From a bacterium (lineage in GTDB: Bacteria; CAIWAD01), in the NCBI GenBank assembly GCA_030685015.1, contig JAUXWS010000095.1, positions 37,008 through 101,007 of the forward strand: a DNA stretch of 64,000 nt. The letters are read 5' to 3'. Below are positions 25,076-36,430 of the stretch, piece after piece. Position 1 is the stretch's first letter, and every line of letters starts with the position of its first letter. Made by a program: the position numbers and the translations under genes. The notes below the pieces were generated by a model. That model ran no database searches, was not told where the DNA came from, and saw nothing but the letters and a program-made list of their open reading frames with translations.

Positions 25076-25395
25076 CAAGCAAGCACGACGAGACGGGCGG
25101 ACTGGAGCGCCTGGTGGCGGAGAGCGCGATCCATTCCTTTCGCCCGGGCTTCGCCGGTCGCGTCTTGGCCCGCCTGGAGGCCGAGCGGCGGACCGCCGCC
25201 GAGGTGAACCCCTTCTGGCAGTGGACCTGGCGCCTCTTTCCCGCCGCCGGCACCGCCCTCTTCCTGTTGGCGGCCGGCCTCGCCGCCTGGAACCTGGCGG
25301 CCCAGCCCGAGGGCGTCTGGCTGGACCGCCTGCTCAACCTGCCCGCCGAAACACTGGAGAACGGCCTGGTGGCTCAACTGGAGGACTGGTCATGA
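25072..25395 (+). CDS. Probable membrane-bound anti-sigma partner
   Basis: A 107-residue protein with a charged cytosolic N-terminus (about 1-48), one transmembrane helix (about 53-73, FPAAGTALFLLAAGLAAWNLA) and a short outer tail. Start overlaps the sigma gene by 4 nt. The one-helix topology and coupling to an ECF sigma gene suggest an anti-sigma factor. No zinc-binding HxxxCxxC motif is visible, so it is not a standard ZAS anti-sigma. The role is inferred from context. Confidence 0.7.
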   Translation: MTSKHDETGGLERLVAESAIHSFRPGFAGRVLARLEAERRTAAEVNPFWQWTWRLFPAAGTALFLLAAGLAAWNLAAQPEGVWLDRLLNLPAETLENGLVAQLEDWS

Positions 25396-25907
25396 ACCCG
25401 CGCACGCGCAGCCTGGCCGCCCTGGCCTTGACCCTGATCATCGGCCTGATCCTGGGTCTGCTCCTGGGTGGACGGCTGGCCGCCCGCCGCTTCGACCGCC
25501 TGGCGGCCATGGCCTACCCGCCCCACCTGATGACCCTGCTGCATGAATCGCTTGAGCTGGACGCGGGCCAGCAGAACTTCGTCGATTCATTGCTTGAGGC
25601 GCAGGCCGGACTGATGAGTGAGCGCATGCGGGAGCATCGCCGCTACCTGCGCGGACAGGTGGACAGCCTGCTGTCGGCCCTGCGTCCCCATTTGTCGGAG
25701 GAGCAGTGGGCGCGCTTGCAGGATCAGCTGGCCAAGCCGCCCCGGCGCGGGCGTCCCGGCTGGGGAAGGCCGGGTGGCGGCCCGCCCGACGGGCTTGGTC
25801 CGGATGGACCAGGACGACGACGCCACTGGAGACAACAGGCCGGACGCGACATCCCGCCCGACAGCCTGGACGTCCCGCCGCCCCCACCGCCCGGGGATCG
25901 GCCATGA
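25392..25907 (+). CDS. Membrane-anchored Spy/CpxP-like periplasmic sensor candidate
   Basis: A 171-residue protein with an N-terminal transmembrane segment (about 8-30, LAALALTLIIGLILGLLLGG). A helical periplasmic part follows (LLHESLELDAGQQNFVDSLLEAQ ... LRPHLSEEQWARLQDQLAKPP). It ends in a Gly/Pro/Arg-rich tail closing with PPPPPPGDRP. The helical part resembles the heavy-metal-resistance/Spy-like proteins often found beside ECF sigma genes. It overlaps the genes on both sides by 4 nt. Function as an envelope-stress sensor is inference. Confidence 0.75.
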   Translation: MNPRTRSLAALALTLIIGLILGLLLGGRLAARRFDRLAAMAYPPHLMTLLHESLELDAGQQNFVDSLLEAQAGLMSERMREHRRYLRGQVDSLLSALRPHLSEEQWARLQDQLAKPPRRGRPGWGRPGGGPPDGLGPDGPGRRRHWRQQAGRDIPPDSLDVPPPPPPGDRP

Positions 25908-26357
25908 GACAATGCGCCACAGGGGGCGCCATCCTGCGCCGGACAGGCCTGCTTCTCGCCTGCGCGTGGTGGGCGGCCGGCTGCCGCACGACACTGGAGG
26001 CATCCCGCCTCGCCGCGGCGCCGCGCGTTTTCTGCCCCTGGCCGGCGCCGCCTCCCCGCGCTTGGCGGCGGGCGGGTCCATGGATGATTGGTTCCTGGAG
26101 TTGGAGCGGCCGACCAGGCAGTGGGCCGGGCTACAGGATGAGCGCGGCCGTCGGGGCGTCAGCGAGGTGGCAGCTCCAGGGGTCGGGGACCGGCTGCCCG
26201 CCCGGGTGGTTGGGGCGACGGCCCAGGTCCAAGTGGTGAATCTGGTGGCCCGCGAGGCCGTGACGCGCGCGGCACGTCCCCGAGCGGTTCCGCCGCTTCC
26301 GGCAGCGCGGAGCTGGATGGCCTGCCCCTGCGCCTGACCGTGCGTCCGCGACCCTGA
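25904..26357 (+). pseudogene. Lipoprotein gene, apparently frameshifted
   Basis: The ATG at 25904 overlaps the preceding stop (ATGA) and opens a lipoprotein signal peptide, MRQCATGGAILRRTGLLLACAWWAAGC, read here as basic start, hydrophobic core and AAGC lipobox. After about 35 codons this frame turns into Trp/Pro/Arg-rich nonsense and stops at 26239. A protein-like reading continues in the +1 frame (SMDDWFLELERPTRQWAGL, then VVGATAQVQVVNLVAREAV) and again in a third frame ending ELDGLPLRLTVRPRP at 26357. Two frameshifts in one small gene mean either true decay or sequencing error. Confidence 0.45.
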
Positions 26358-26413
26358 CGGAATCGGTCTGCCCGGAGCGCCGTCAGACGGGCACAAAACA
26401 CAAGGAGAAGGAC

Positions 26414-27547
26414 ATGCTGCACACGACGACCTCCGGCCTGCTGCGCTTGTCGCTGTTGGCCGCCCTGCTGGCCGCGACTCAGGCGCCGGCCACCACCTGG
26501 CAGGAGCTGGATTCCCATCAGAAGAGTGAGCTGCGACTCATGCAGGCGCGCCACCTGGATGAGGGAACGGACGCGGTGCAAGCCCGGGCCGAGCGCGACG
26601 AATTGCTGCGCTCCTGGGGCCTGGCCGCGCCGGCGGCGGGCCAAGGCCTGGGACGGGGCCAGGGAGCCCGCGGCTTTTGCCAGGATCTGTCGCAGGAGCA
26701 GCGTCAGCAGCTCTGGCAGTTGCGCCAGCGCCTGGAGAGCGAGGGGGCCGGACCCGCCGCCATGCGTGCCGAGCACGACAAGCTGCTGCGTTCCTGGGGC
26801 CTGGAGCCGCCGGCGGCCGGCCGGGGCCGGGGTCCGGGTGCCTGTGGTGTGGGGATGGACCTGACGAAGGAGCAGCGCCAGCAGCTCTGGCAACTGCGCC
26901 AGCGGCTGGAGAGCGAGGGGGCCGAACCCGCCGCCATTCGCACCGAGCACGACCAGCTGTTGCGCTCCTGGGGCCTTGAGCCGCCCGTCGCCGGGCCAAG
27001 TCGGGGCCGGGGTCCGGGTGCCTGTGGTGTGGGGATGGATCTGACGAAGGAGCAGCGCCAGCAGCTCTGGCAACTGCGCCAGCGGCTGGAGAGCGAAGGC
27101 GCCGAGCCGGAGGCCATCCGCGCCGAGCACGACAAGCTGCTTCGTTCCTGGGGCGTCACGCCGCCCGCCCGTGGCGGGCGCGGCCCCTGCGGCAAGGGCC
27201 TGGGCGGCGGCGGCACGCCTTCCCTGGAGACGGGCGAGGGAGCCGCCAGCCCCACGGCCGCCGGCACGGTGGGACACCTGCTGCGCGGCAACCATCCCAA
27301 TCCATTCAACCCTGAGACCGTCATCCGCTTCGCCCTGTCCGAGGCCGGCCCCGTCAAGCTGCAGATCCACGACGTGGAGGGGCGCCTGGTGCGCACCCTG
27401 GTGGACGGACCGCAGGCCGCCGGCGAGCATCAGGCGGTGTGGAAAGGCGACGGGGAGGATGGCCGCCCGGTGGCGAGCGGCACCTACTTCCACCGCCTGG
27501 AGACGGGTGGCCGCTTGGAGACGGGACGCATGACCCTCCTCCGGTGA
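26414..27547 (+). CDS. Secreted repeat protein with FlgD-like C-terminal domain
   Basis: A 377-residue protein. A signal peptide (about 1-26) is followed by four helical repeats at about 32-72 (degenerate), 91-133, 149-191 and 209-251. The last two are nearly identical with an exact 60-residue period. Each repeat runs like LTKEQRQQLWQLRQRLESEG then AEHDKLLRSWGLEPP; the LTKEQ start recalls the LTxxQ motif of Spy/CpxP proteins. Gly/Arg-rich linkers with a CGVGMD Cys join them. The C-terminus (about 295-377) is an NHPNPFNPETVIRF-type FlgD-like domain ending MTLLR. RBS AAGGAG. It lies 56 nt after the broken lipoprotein gene and may belong to the sigma regulon. Confidence 0.85.
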   Translation: MLHTTTSGLLRLSLLAALLAATQAPATTWQELDSHQKSELRLMQARHLDEGTDAVQARAERDELLRSWGLAAPAAGQGLGRGQGARGFCQDLSQEQRQQLWQLRQRLESEGAGPAAMRAEHDKLLRSWGLEPPAAGRGRGPGACGVGMDLTKEQRQQLWQLRQRLESEGAEPAAIRTEHDQLLRSWGLEPPVAGPSRGRGPGACGVGMDLTKEQRQQLWQLRQRLESEGAEPEAIRAEHDKLLRSWGVTPPARGGRGPCGKGLGGGGTPSLETGEGAASPTAAGTVGHLLRGNHPNPFNPETVIRFALSEAGPVKLQIHDVEGRLVRTLVDGPQAAGEHQAVWKGDGEDGRPVASGTYFHRLETGGRLETGRMTLLR

Positions 27548-27683
27548 TTCCGCCACCGCATGGATTCTGCCTGTCCAAGGGGCCGGCGGCAGGGGCCGCT
27601 CGGCCCCGCCTCATGAGATCCTGACCCTCCCTTCATCCGATCCCAATCATGGGCCGTCACTTTCGTCGCCGAAAGGAGGCTCC

Positions 27684-28226
27684 GTGAGCAACTGGCGCGA
27701 CACGCTCATCATCCTGGACCTGGGCGGCTGCCGGCAGGCGGCCCGCTGGCACGGTCGCCGCCGCCTGGTGCGCATCCTCCGGCGCATCAGTTTCACGGCG
27801 GATGGCTGGCTCTATCCCATCCTGCCTCTCGCCTTGCTCTCGCAGGGTTCCCGGCCGGCCTTGCGCCTGCTGGTCGAGCTGGCCCTCGGCTTCGCCCTGC
27901 TTGTGCCCTCCTTCAAGGCGGCCAAGCACGGCGTGAAACGGCTGCGGCCGGGCGACGGGCCCTGGGGACTGCAGCAGCTGGTCGTGCCGGGAGACGCCTT
28001 CAGTTTCCCCTCCGGCCACACCTCCTCCGCCTTCCTGGCCGCCACCCTGCTCTCCGCCCTGGTGCCCGCCCTGGCCCTGCCCCTCTTCACCTGGGCCATG
28101 CTCGTGGCCCTTAGCCGCGTGGTGCTCGGTGTACACTACCCATCGGACGTGCTGGCCGGCGCCGCCCTGGGGCTGGGCTGCGCCGTGGCGGCGCGCCTGT
28201 TCGCCACCACCATCCTGCCCGCGTGA
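27684..28226 (+). CDS. PAP2-family membrane phosphatase
   Basis: A 180-residue integral-membrane acid phosphatase of the PAP2 type. The three phosphatase motifs are intact: K81-x6-R88P89, PSGH at 109-112 and SRVVLGVHYPSD (S144, R145, H151, D155). Several hydrophobic helices surround them. Substrates could be undecaprenyl pyrophosphate or lipid phosphates. The start is a GTG at 27684 with AAAGGAGG upstream. The downstream glycosyltransferase-like gene overlaps by 4 nt (GTGA). Confidence 0.88.
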   Translation: MSNWRDTLIILDLGGCRQAARWHGRRRLVRILRRISFTADGWLYPILPLALLSQGSRPALRLLVELALGFALLVPSFKAAKHGVKRLRPGDGPWGLQQLVVPGDAFSFPSGHTSSAFLAATLLSALVPALALPLFTWAMLVALSRVVLGVHYPSDVLAGAALGLGCAVAARLFATTILPA

Positions 28227-29260
28227 GGATCCTCTACGGCATCCAGGGCACGGGCAACGGCCATCTCAGCCGCTCCCGCGAGATCATTCGCGAGCTGGTG
28301 GCCTGCGGCCATGATCTGGCTGTGATCGTCTCCGGACGTGCGGGCGGATCGCTTCCGGATCTGGGCCTGAGGTCGCCACCCAGGATGTGCCGTGGCCTCA
28401 CCTTCTCCACCAAAGCCGGCCGGATCCGCCTGCTGGCCTCCGCCGCCGGCCTGCGCCCCCTTCAGTTGGCGCGGGATCTGCGCTCCCTGGACGATGTGCT
28501 GCCGCAGCCGGACCTGGTCATCTCGGATTTCGAGCCGGTCAGCGCCTGGTGGGCCAGGCGGCGCGGCGTGCGCAGCCTGGGCATCGGCCACCAGTACGCC
28601 TTTGTCCACCCCGTGCCCCTGCCCCCCGGCCATTGGGGGGGACGCCAGGTCCTGCGACATTTCGCCCCGGTCGACGTGCCCCTGGGTCTGCACTGGGATC
28701 CCTTCGGCCACCCCCTGCTGCCCCCCGTGGTGCCGGAGATGGCTCCGGCGGGAGCGCCGGAGCCGGATCTGATCCTCGTCTACCTGCCCTTCGAGTCCCG
28801 ACAGGCCATCGCCGCCTGCCTGGCCCCGCTGCGGGAGTGGCGCTTTCTCATCTACGGCCACCCGGCCGGCCTCCCGGATCAGAGCGGTCCCGACCACCTG
28901 GCCTGGCGCCCCTTCTCCCGGGAGGATTTCCTGGCCGATCTGCGCCGCTGCGCGGGGGTGATCTGCAGCGCCGGCTTCGAACTGCCCAGCGAGGTCATCC
29001 ACCTGGGCCGCCGCCTCCTCGTCAAGCCCCTGGCCGGCCAGCTGGAACAGCTGGCCAACGCCATGGCCATCGAACAACTGGGTCTGGGCGAAGTCATGCG
29101 AAGCCTGGACAGTCGACAGGTCGACGAATGGATGGCGCGTCCCGCGCCGCCGGCACGACGCTGGCCCCATGTGGCGCGGCACATCGCCCGCTGGGTGACG
29201 GAGAGCGACCGGTGCCAGCCGGCCGAACTGGCCCGCGAGTGCTGGCGCGAGACCGGCTGA
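28223..29260 (+). CDS. Glycosyltransferase-like protein of the MJ1255/TIGR00661 type
   Basis: A 345-residue GT-B-like protein. It starts MRILYGIQGTGNGHLSRSREI, the GxGHxxR pattern of this group, and in the C-terminal half has CSAGFELPSEVIHLGRRLLVKPLAGQLEQ, the donor-binding region of MurG-like folds. Members are often annotated as UDP-GlcNAc:undecaprenyl-PP transferase-like or simply conserved hypothetical. GTG start overlapping the PAP2 stop suggests a joint role in lipid-linked glycan metabolism, which is inference. Confidence 0.8.
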   Translation: MRILYGIQGTGNGHLSRSREIIRELVACGHDLAVIVSGRAGGSLPDLGLRSPPRMCRGLTFSTKAGRIRLLASAAGLRPLQLARDLRSLDDVLPQPDLVISDFEPVSAWWARRRGVRSLGIGHQYAFVHPVPLPPGHWGGRQVLRHFAPVDVPLGLHWDPFGHPLLPPVVPEMAPAGAPEPDLILVYLPFESRQAIAACLAPLREWRFLIYGHPAGLPDQSGPDHLAWRPFSREDFLADLRRCAGVICSAGFELPSEVIHLGRRLLVKPLAGQLEQLANAMAIEQLGLGEVMRSLDSRQVDEWMARPAPPARRWPHVARHIARWVTESDRCQPAELARECWRETG

Positions 29261-29302
29261 GCCACGCCCTTTGCCATATTGCGGCCCAATCAGGAGGCCG
29301 CC

Positions 29303-29866
29303 ATGATCGATTCCCTCGTCTACATGCCGCTGTTCTGGAAGACCGTGGCCTTCTCCGTGCTGACGGGCGGCTTGATGGGCCTGGAGCGGCAGCTGCGCGG
29401 CAAGCCGGCCGGCATCCGCACCAGCGTGCTCATCTGCCTGGGCACGACCGTCTTCGTCTTCCTCTCCCACCAGCTGGGCGGCCCTGGCACCGATCCAACG
29501 CGCGTCCTGGGCCAGGTGGTGACAGGTATCGGCTTCCTGGGGGGCGGTGTCATGCTCATCCGCGAAGGCATCGTCTACGGCGTCACCACCGCCGCCGTCA
29601 TCTGGATGCTGGCCGCGGTGGGTTCCATGATCGGCCTGGGCTACTTCGGCGCCGCCTTCGCCTTGGCCTTGGTGCAGGTGGCGGTGCTGGTGGGGGTGGA
29701 GATCTTCGAGGCCCGCGTTCCCTGGTTCCGCCGGGGCGTGCACGCCGTTTACCACAAGATCACCATCCAGGAGCACGAGGATGCCGAGCAGGTGCGCGAG
29801 CGCCTGCGCGAGGAAGCCTTGCGCCGTTCCAAGGATGAGTCCTCCGGCCGTCGACGCAACGATTGA
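29303..29866 (+). CDS. MgtC/SapB-family membrane protein
   Basis: A 187-residue protein. The conserved MgtC core covers about 15-125, with GGLMGLERQLRGKPAGIRTSVLICLGTT, VTGIGFLGGGVMLI and VTTAAVIWMLAAVGSMIGLG, predicted as about five helices in the inner membrane. A basic/acidic cytosolic tail of about 60 residues follows. MgtC proteins are linked to Mg2+ limitation and to F-type ATPase regulation in pathogens; the role here is unknown. ATG 29303 with AGGAGG is preferred over the upstream TTG. Confidence 0.9.
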   Translation: MIDSLVYMPLFWKTVAFSVLTGGLMGLERQLRGKPAGIRTSVLICLGTTVFVFLSHQLGGPGTDPTRVLGQVVTGIGFLGGGVMLIREGIVYGVTTAAVIWMLAAVGSMIGLGYFGAAFALALVQVAVLVGVEIFEARVPWFRRGVHAVYHKITIQEHEDAEQVRERLREEALRRSKDESSGRRRND

Positions 29867-29940
29867 TCCATCCCCCGGCTTGCCACCCCGCCCGCCTCTC
29901 GCGATCTTCTTTGGCAAGACAAACTTTTGAGGGCCCCTTC

Positions 29941-30795
29941 ATGCGCCTGGTTCGGGGAGTCCTGCTCGCCGCTGCCCTCCTGGCAGTGGCCTGGCCGGTC
30001 GGACCGGCGGGATCCGCCCGCGCCGCCGCCGGCCCGGTGGCTCTTGGCCTGCACGCCGCCACGACCGGCGTCGCCCCGGGCGGCACGACGACCTTGCTCG
30101 TGCACTTCCGCCTGGAGCGTGGCTGGCACCTCTATTGGATCAATCCGGGGGATTCCGGCCTGCCCCCCGACCTGCGCTGGAGCCTGCCCGCGGGTTGGCG
30201 GGCGGGGCCACCCACCTGGCCGGTGCCGCAGTTGAAGGAATCGGAGGCGGGACGCAGCCTGGCCCACGAGGAGGAGCTGCTGCTGGCCGTGCCGCTGACG
30301 GCGCCGGCCGACGCCCGGCCGGGCGAAGAGGTCGAAATCCGGCTGTCAGCCGACTGGCTGGCCTGCCGCGAGGCCTGTGTGCCTGGGGAGGGCAGAGCCA
30401 CCCTACGCCTGGCCGTGGGGGAGCGGCCGAAAGCCGACCGCCGCGGCGCCCGCTTGTGGAAGCGCCTCCAGCGCAGCCTGCCCCTTCCCGCGCCGTCGGG
30501 CGAGTGGTGGGCCGTGCTGGACTCGGACTCCCTTTGTTTGACCGGACCTGCCGCCGGCCTGCCCGCCCGCGTCCGCCTGCTGCCTGAGGTGCCGGGATGG
30601 CTGGACGAGACGGGCGGCGCCTGGAGCATCGGCTCGATCAATGCCCAGTGGCGCCAAGCCCGGGCCGACTTCGGCGAAGCGCCGCCGGACACCCTGCGCG
30701 CCCTGCTGGTGGACCTGGAGCGCCCGCGCCGCGCCTGGCGCCTCGTCCTGCCGCTGGAGCAATCCCCGGCTTCCGTCGACAAGCAAGACCCATAG
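29941..30795 (+). CDS. Periplasmic protein like the N-terminal (alpha) domain of DsbD
   Basis: A 284-residue exported protein with a signal peptide (about 1-37). The DsbD-alpha-like beta-sandwich includes WHLYWINPGDSGLPPDLRW, DWLACREACVPGEG with the expected cysteine pair, and a basic tail. Unlike full DsbD there is no transmembrane electron-conducting domain or C-terminal thioredoxin domain. It is followed 14 nt later by a redoxin gene, suggesting a thiol-redox or cytochrome-maturation pair, with the membrane partner elsewhere. GAGGG precedes the ATG at 29941. Confidence 0.75.
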   Translation: MRLVRGVLLAAALLAVAWPVGPAGSARAAAGPVALGLHAATTGVAPGGTTTLLVHFRLERGWHLYWINPGDSGLPPDLRWSLPAGWRAGPPTWPVPQLKESEAGRSLAHEEELLLAVPLTAPADARPGEEVEIRLSADWLACREACVPGEGRATLRLAVGERPKADRRGARLWKRLQRSLPLPAPSGEWWAVLDSDSLCLTGPAAGLPARVRLLPEVPGWLDETGGAWSIGSINAQWRQARADFGEAPPDTLRALLVDLERPRRAWRLVLPLEQSPASVDKQDP

Positions 30796-30809
30796 AAAGG
30801 AACACGATC

Positions 30810-31523
30810 ATGCGCACCTGTCAACCACGCTCCTGGGGCCCCCGGCACCTGCTGGCCTCCCTGCTGCTGCTGGGCAGCCTCGCAACCATCTCCGCTGGAG
30901 CTGCCGAGACGGCGCCACTGGCCGCCATCCCCGCCGCGCCCGAGGCGCCGGCCTCGCCCATCGCGCCGGAGGCGCCCGCCTCCCCCACCTTGGGCGTGGC
31001 GGCCCCGAACTTCAGCCTGGTCGACCTGGACGGCAAGCGGCACAGCCTCACGGATTTCCGCGGCCGGACGCTGGTGCTGGAATGGATCAACCTGGACTGT
31101 CCCTTTGTCAAGAACCACTACGACAGCACGGGCAACCTGCCCGCCCTGCAGCGCAAGGCGCGCGAGGAGGGGACGGCCTGGTTGACCATCTGCAGCTCGG
31201 CGCCGGGCAAGCAGGGCCATTTCGACGAGAAGATCCTGCGTCAGCGCCTGGCAGCCAATGGCTGGGCGGCCGACGCCTACCTGGTCGACGCCGATGGCGC
31301 CGTGGGCAGGCGCTACGCCGCCAAGACGACGCCCCACCTCTTCGTCATCGACGCGGCGGGCCGATTGCTCTACGACGGGGCCATCGACAGCGAGCCGGGC
31401 ACCCGCCCGGAGTCCATCGCCAAGGCGCGCAACCACGTGGCGCCCATCCTCCAGGCCCTGCAGGCCGAGGAGGAGGTGGAGCCGCGACGCACCAAGCCCT
31501 ATGGCTGCAGCGTCAAGTACTGA
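30810..31523 (+). CDS. Exported redoxin/thioredoxin-fold protein
   Basis: A 237-residue protein. A signal peptide (about 1-31) is followed by a Pro/Ala linker with two copies of an EAPASPxxPEAP-like stretch. A redoxin domain (about 62-215) has APNFSLVDLDGKRHSL and a single active-site cysteine in NLDCPFVKNHY. It ends PYGCSVKY, a C-terminal cysteine typical of this thioredoxin-family branch. The missing resolving Cys in the CPFV site means it is not a CxxC thioredoxin. RBS GAAAGGAAC. Probably works with the DsbD-alpha-like gene just upstream. Confidence 0.82.
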   Translation: MRTCQPRSWGPRHLLASLLLLGSLATISAGAAETAPLAAIPAAPEAPASPIAPEAPASPTLGVAAPNFSLVDLDGKRHSLTDFRGRTLVLEWINLDCPFVKNHYDSTGNLPALQRKAREEGTAWLTICSSAPGKQGHFDEKILRQRLAANGWAADAYLVDADGAVGRRYAAKTTPHLFVIDAAGRLLYDGAIDSEPGTRPESIAKARNHVAPILQALQAEEEVEPRRTKPYGCSVKY

Positions 31524-31571
31524 GCCGCGGCCGATCGCCCGGTCAACCGACGCATCGTTCCCAGGGACGCG

Positions 31572-31602
31572 GAAGCCCCCCGGCCGCGGCCGGGGGGGCT
31601 TC
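31572..31602. terminator. Bidirectional hairpin between convergent genes
   Basis: Left arm GAAGCCCCCCGGCC and right arm GGCCGGGGGGGCTTC pair over 14 bp with a 2-nt loop and one unpaired G. It sits between the redoxin gene (ends 31523) and the oxidoreductase (ends 31629). There is no T-run, so termination is presumed from position and stem strength. Confidence 0.6.
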
Positions 31603-31628
31603 GTGCGCAGTTCTTGCGGTGAGGCGGG

Positions 31629-35183
<3,555 letters not shown>

Positions 35184-35295
35184 GGAGGCTCCTTCCGATT
35201 AACAACATCTCCCTGTCCGGCAACAAGTTTGCCAGGCACCCTTGGAAAGATGTCCATACAAAGTGAACCAATGTAGCAAGCCGGGCGGGGATTCG

Positions 35296-35724
35296 TCACA
35301 GGATTAACAGGAGGACTCGGTCCGAGCAGGGAGAAAACAGTCCGCGGATCGAGCCGCGCGGGCGCCAGCCAAGGGACGATGAAGGCGGACCTGGCCGGGA
35401 TGCGTGATCGACGGCGACCGCGGCTCGGGACAACCCGGCCGCATCCCCGCCCGGCCCTTCAGCGACCATGGAACGGGCCTTGGCCAACCAGGGACAGGCA
35501 TCGGGATGGCGGATGGAGTCCAGACCGAGATCCACGTCCAGCGCGGGCCAGCGCACGTGGTCCGGCGCGGGGCGGGTTGGCTCTGTCAGCTCTTGGATGG
35601 TGGCGGAGCGAAACCAGGGAAAGGAGTCAAAGGCGGACAGGTGTTCCTCGCCGTCCACCAGCAGCCAGAGTCCCCAGGCGCACACAGGGGTGACTTCAAC
35701 CGCCGAAATGGCGGATCCCGGCAT
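35296..35724 (-). CDS. DUF2442-like protein with unrelated tail
   Basis: In this 142-codon frame, residues about 5-75 resemble DUF2442 proteins: VTPVCAWGLWLLVDGEEHL, FDSFPWFRSATIQEL, HVRWPALDVDLGLDSIRHPD. After that the sequence becomes Pro/Arg/Ser-rich and looks like out-of-frame readthrough, so the original end may have been lost. The ATG at 35724 is the nearest start to the domain. DUF2442 genes commonly follow DUF4160 genes, and a DUF4160-like remnant lies immediately upstream. Next to higBA, this may be a second, decayed toxin-antitoxin-like module. Confidence 0.5.
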   Translation of the reverse strand: MPGSAISAVEVTPVCAWGLWLLVDGEEHLSAFDSFPWFRSATIQELTEPTRPAPDHVRWPALDVDLGLDSIRHPDACPWLAKARSMVAEGPGGDAAGLSRAAVAVDHASRPGPPSSSLGWRPRGSIRGLFSPCSDRVLLLIL

Positions 35725-35845
35725 CCTTGATCTCCCCTGCATGGGCCTCCACAACCACCCGGGCGGCTTGCAGGACGTGGGTGGACAATCCGGCGTGCGC
35801 CGCCAATTCAAGCGAAGGACACCCCGTGCACTCCTTGGCATGGCC
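35696..35845 (-). pseudogene. Possible C-terminal remnant of a DUF4160 gene
   Basis: Directly after the higA stop, and in the same frame, about 45 codons read HAKECTGCPSLELAAH, then GLSTHVLQAARVVVEAH, then AGEIKDAGIRHFGG and stop at 35696. This resembles the DUF4160 C-terminal helix (pattern like RxxERLVEEHxEELLxAWNEFFG). There is no start codon or N-terminal half. It overlaps the DUF2442-like start by 29 nt, the usual order of the pair. The alignment is from memory and weak. Confidence 0.3.
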
Positions 35846-35848
35846 TCA

Positions 35849-36145
35849 TCAGGCCGACGCCAGCCGCCGGACGACCAAGCCCCGCCTGTACTGCCGAACC
35901 CACCATAGATCGTACTGGGCCTGCTGCTGCAGCCAGCTCTCCGCCGTGGTGCCAAAGGCCAGGGAGAGGCGGATCGCCATTTCAGGACTGATCCCGGCGC
36001 GGCCGTTGAGGATGGCCGAAAGGGTCTTGCGGCTCACGCCCAGGGCCTCGGCCGTCGTCGTGACGGAAAGGTCCAGTGGCTCCAGGCACAACTCCCTCAG
36101 AATCTCCCCCGGGTGGGGCGGTTGGTGCATGCCCTTGACAGCCAT
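35849..36145 (-). CDS. higA: HigA-family antitoxin
   Basis: A 98-residue XRE-type helix-turn-helix antitoxin. The segment [21 protein letters not shown] is followed by the [28 protein letters not shown] and [27 protein letters not shown], the standard HigA arrangement. Its ATG shares one base with the higB stop. A later Met at residue 6 is another possible start. Expected to bind HigB and repress the promoter ahead of higB; the palindrome at 36433-36451 is the likely site. Confidence 0.93.
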   Translation of the reverse strand: MAVKGMHQPPHPGEILRELCLEPLDLSVTTTAEALGVSRKTLSAILNGRAGISPEMAIRLSLAFGTTAESWLQQQAQYDLWWVRQYRRGLVVRRLASA

Positions 36146-36426
36146 CAGTGATAGTCCTCCAGATCGACATCCGTGGGCACACCATCCTCGAAGCGGAAGG
36201 TCAAGCGCCAGTTTCCGCTGACGCGAACAGCCCAGGTGGTGTGGCGATCCCCCTTGAGGGTATGCAAGCCCAGCCCCGGCAAGGCCATGTCCCGCACCTC
36301 CTGCGCCACGTTCAATCGGCCCATGATCAAGCGCAACCGACCCGCGTGCCGCACCTGGATGCCCCGCGTCGAGCCTGTGTGGAAGAAGATTTCCAGTCCT
36401 TTGTGCTTGAACCGCGCAATGGCCAC
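36145..36426 (-). CDS. higB: HigB/RelE-family toxin
   Basis: A 93-residue RelE-superfamily toxin (plasmid-maintenance killer type), predicted to cleave mRNA on the ribosome. Family blocks are [61 protein letters not shown] and [13 protein letters not shown], ending DVDLEDYH. The toxin precedes the antitoxin, as is normal for hig and unlike most other modules. The start is a GTG at 36426 with no Shine-Dalgarno, about 5 nt from the -10 box, so the mRNA may be leaderless. Confidence 0.92.
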   Translation of the reverse strand: MAIARFKHKGLEIFFHTGSTRGIQVRHAGRLRLIMGRLNVAQEVRDMALPGLGLHTLKGDRHTTWAVRVSGNWRLTFRFEDGVPTDVDLEDYH

Positions 36427-36430
36427 GTGA

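Noticed and set aside
35296..35500. C-terminal 60 codons of the DUF2442-like frame as a distinct domain
   Set aside because: Composition is Pro/Arg/Ser-rich with no fold-like pattern; it looks like readthrough past a lost stop.
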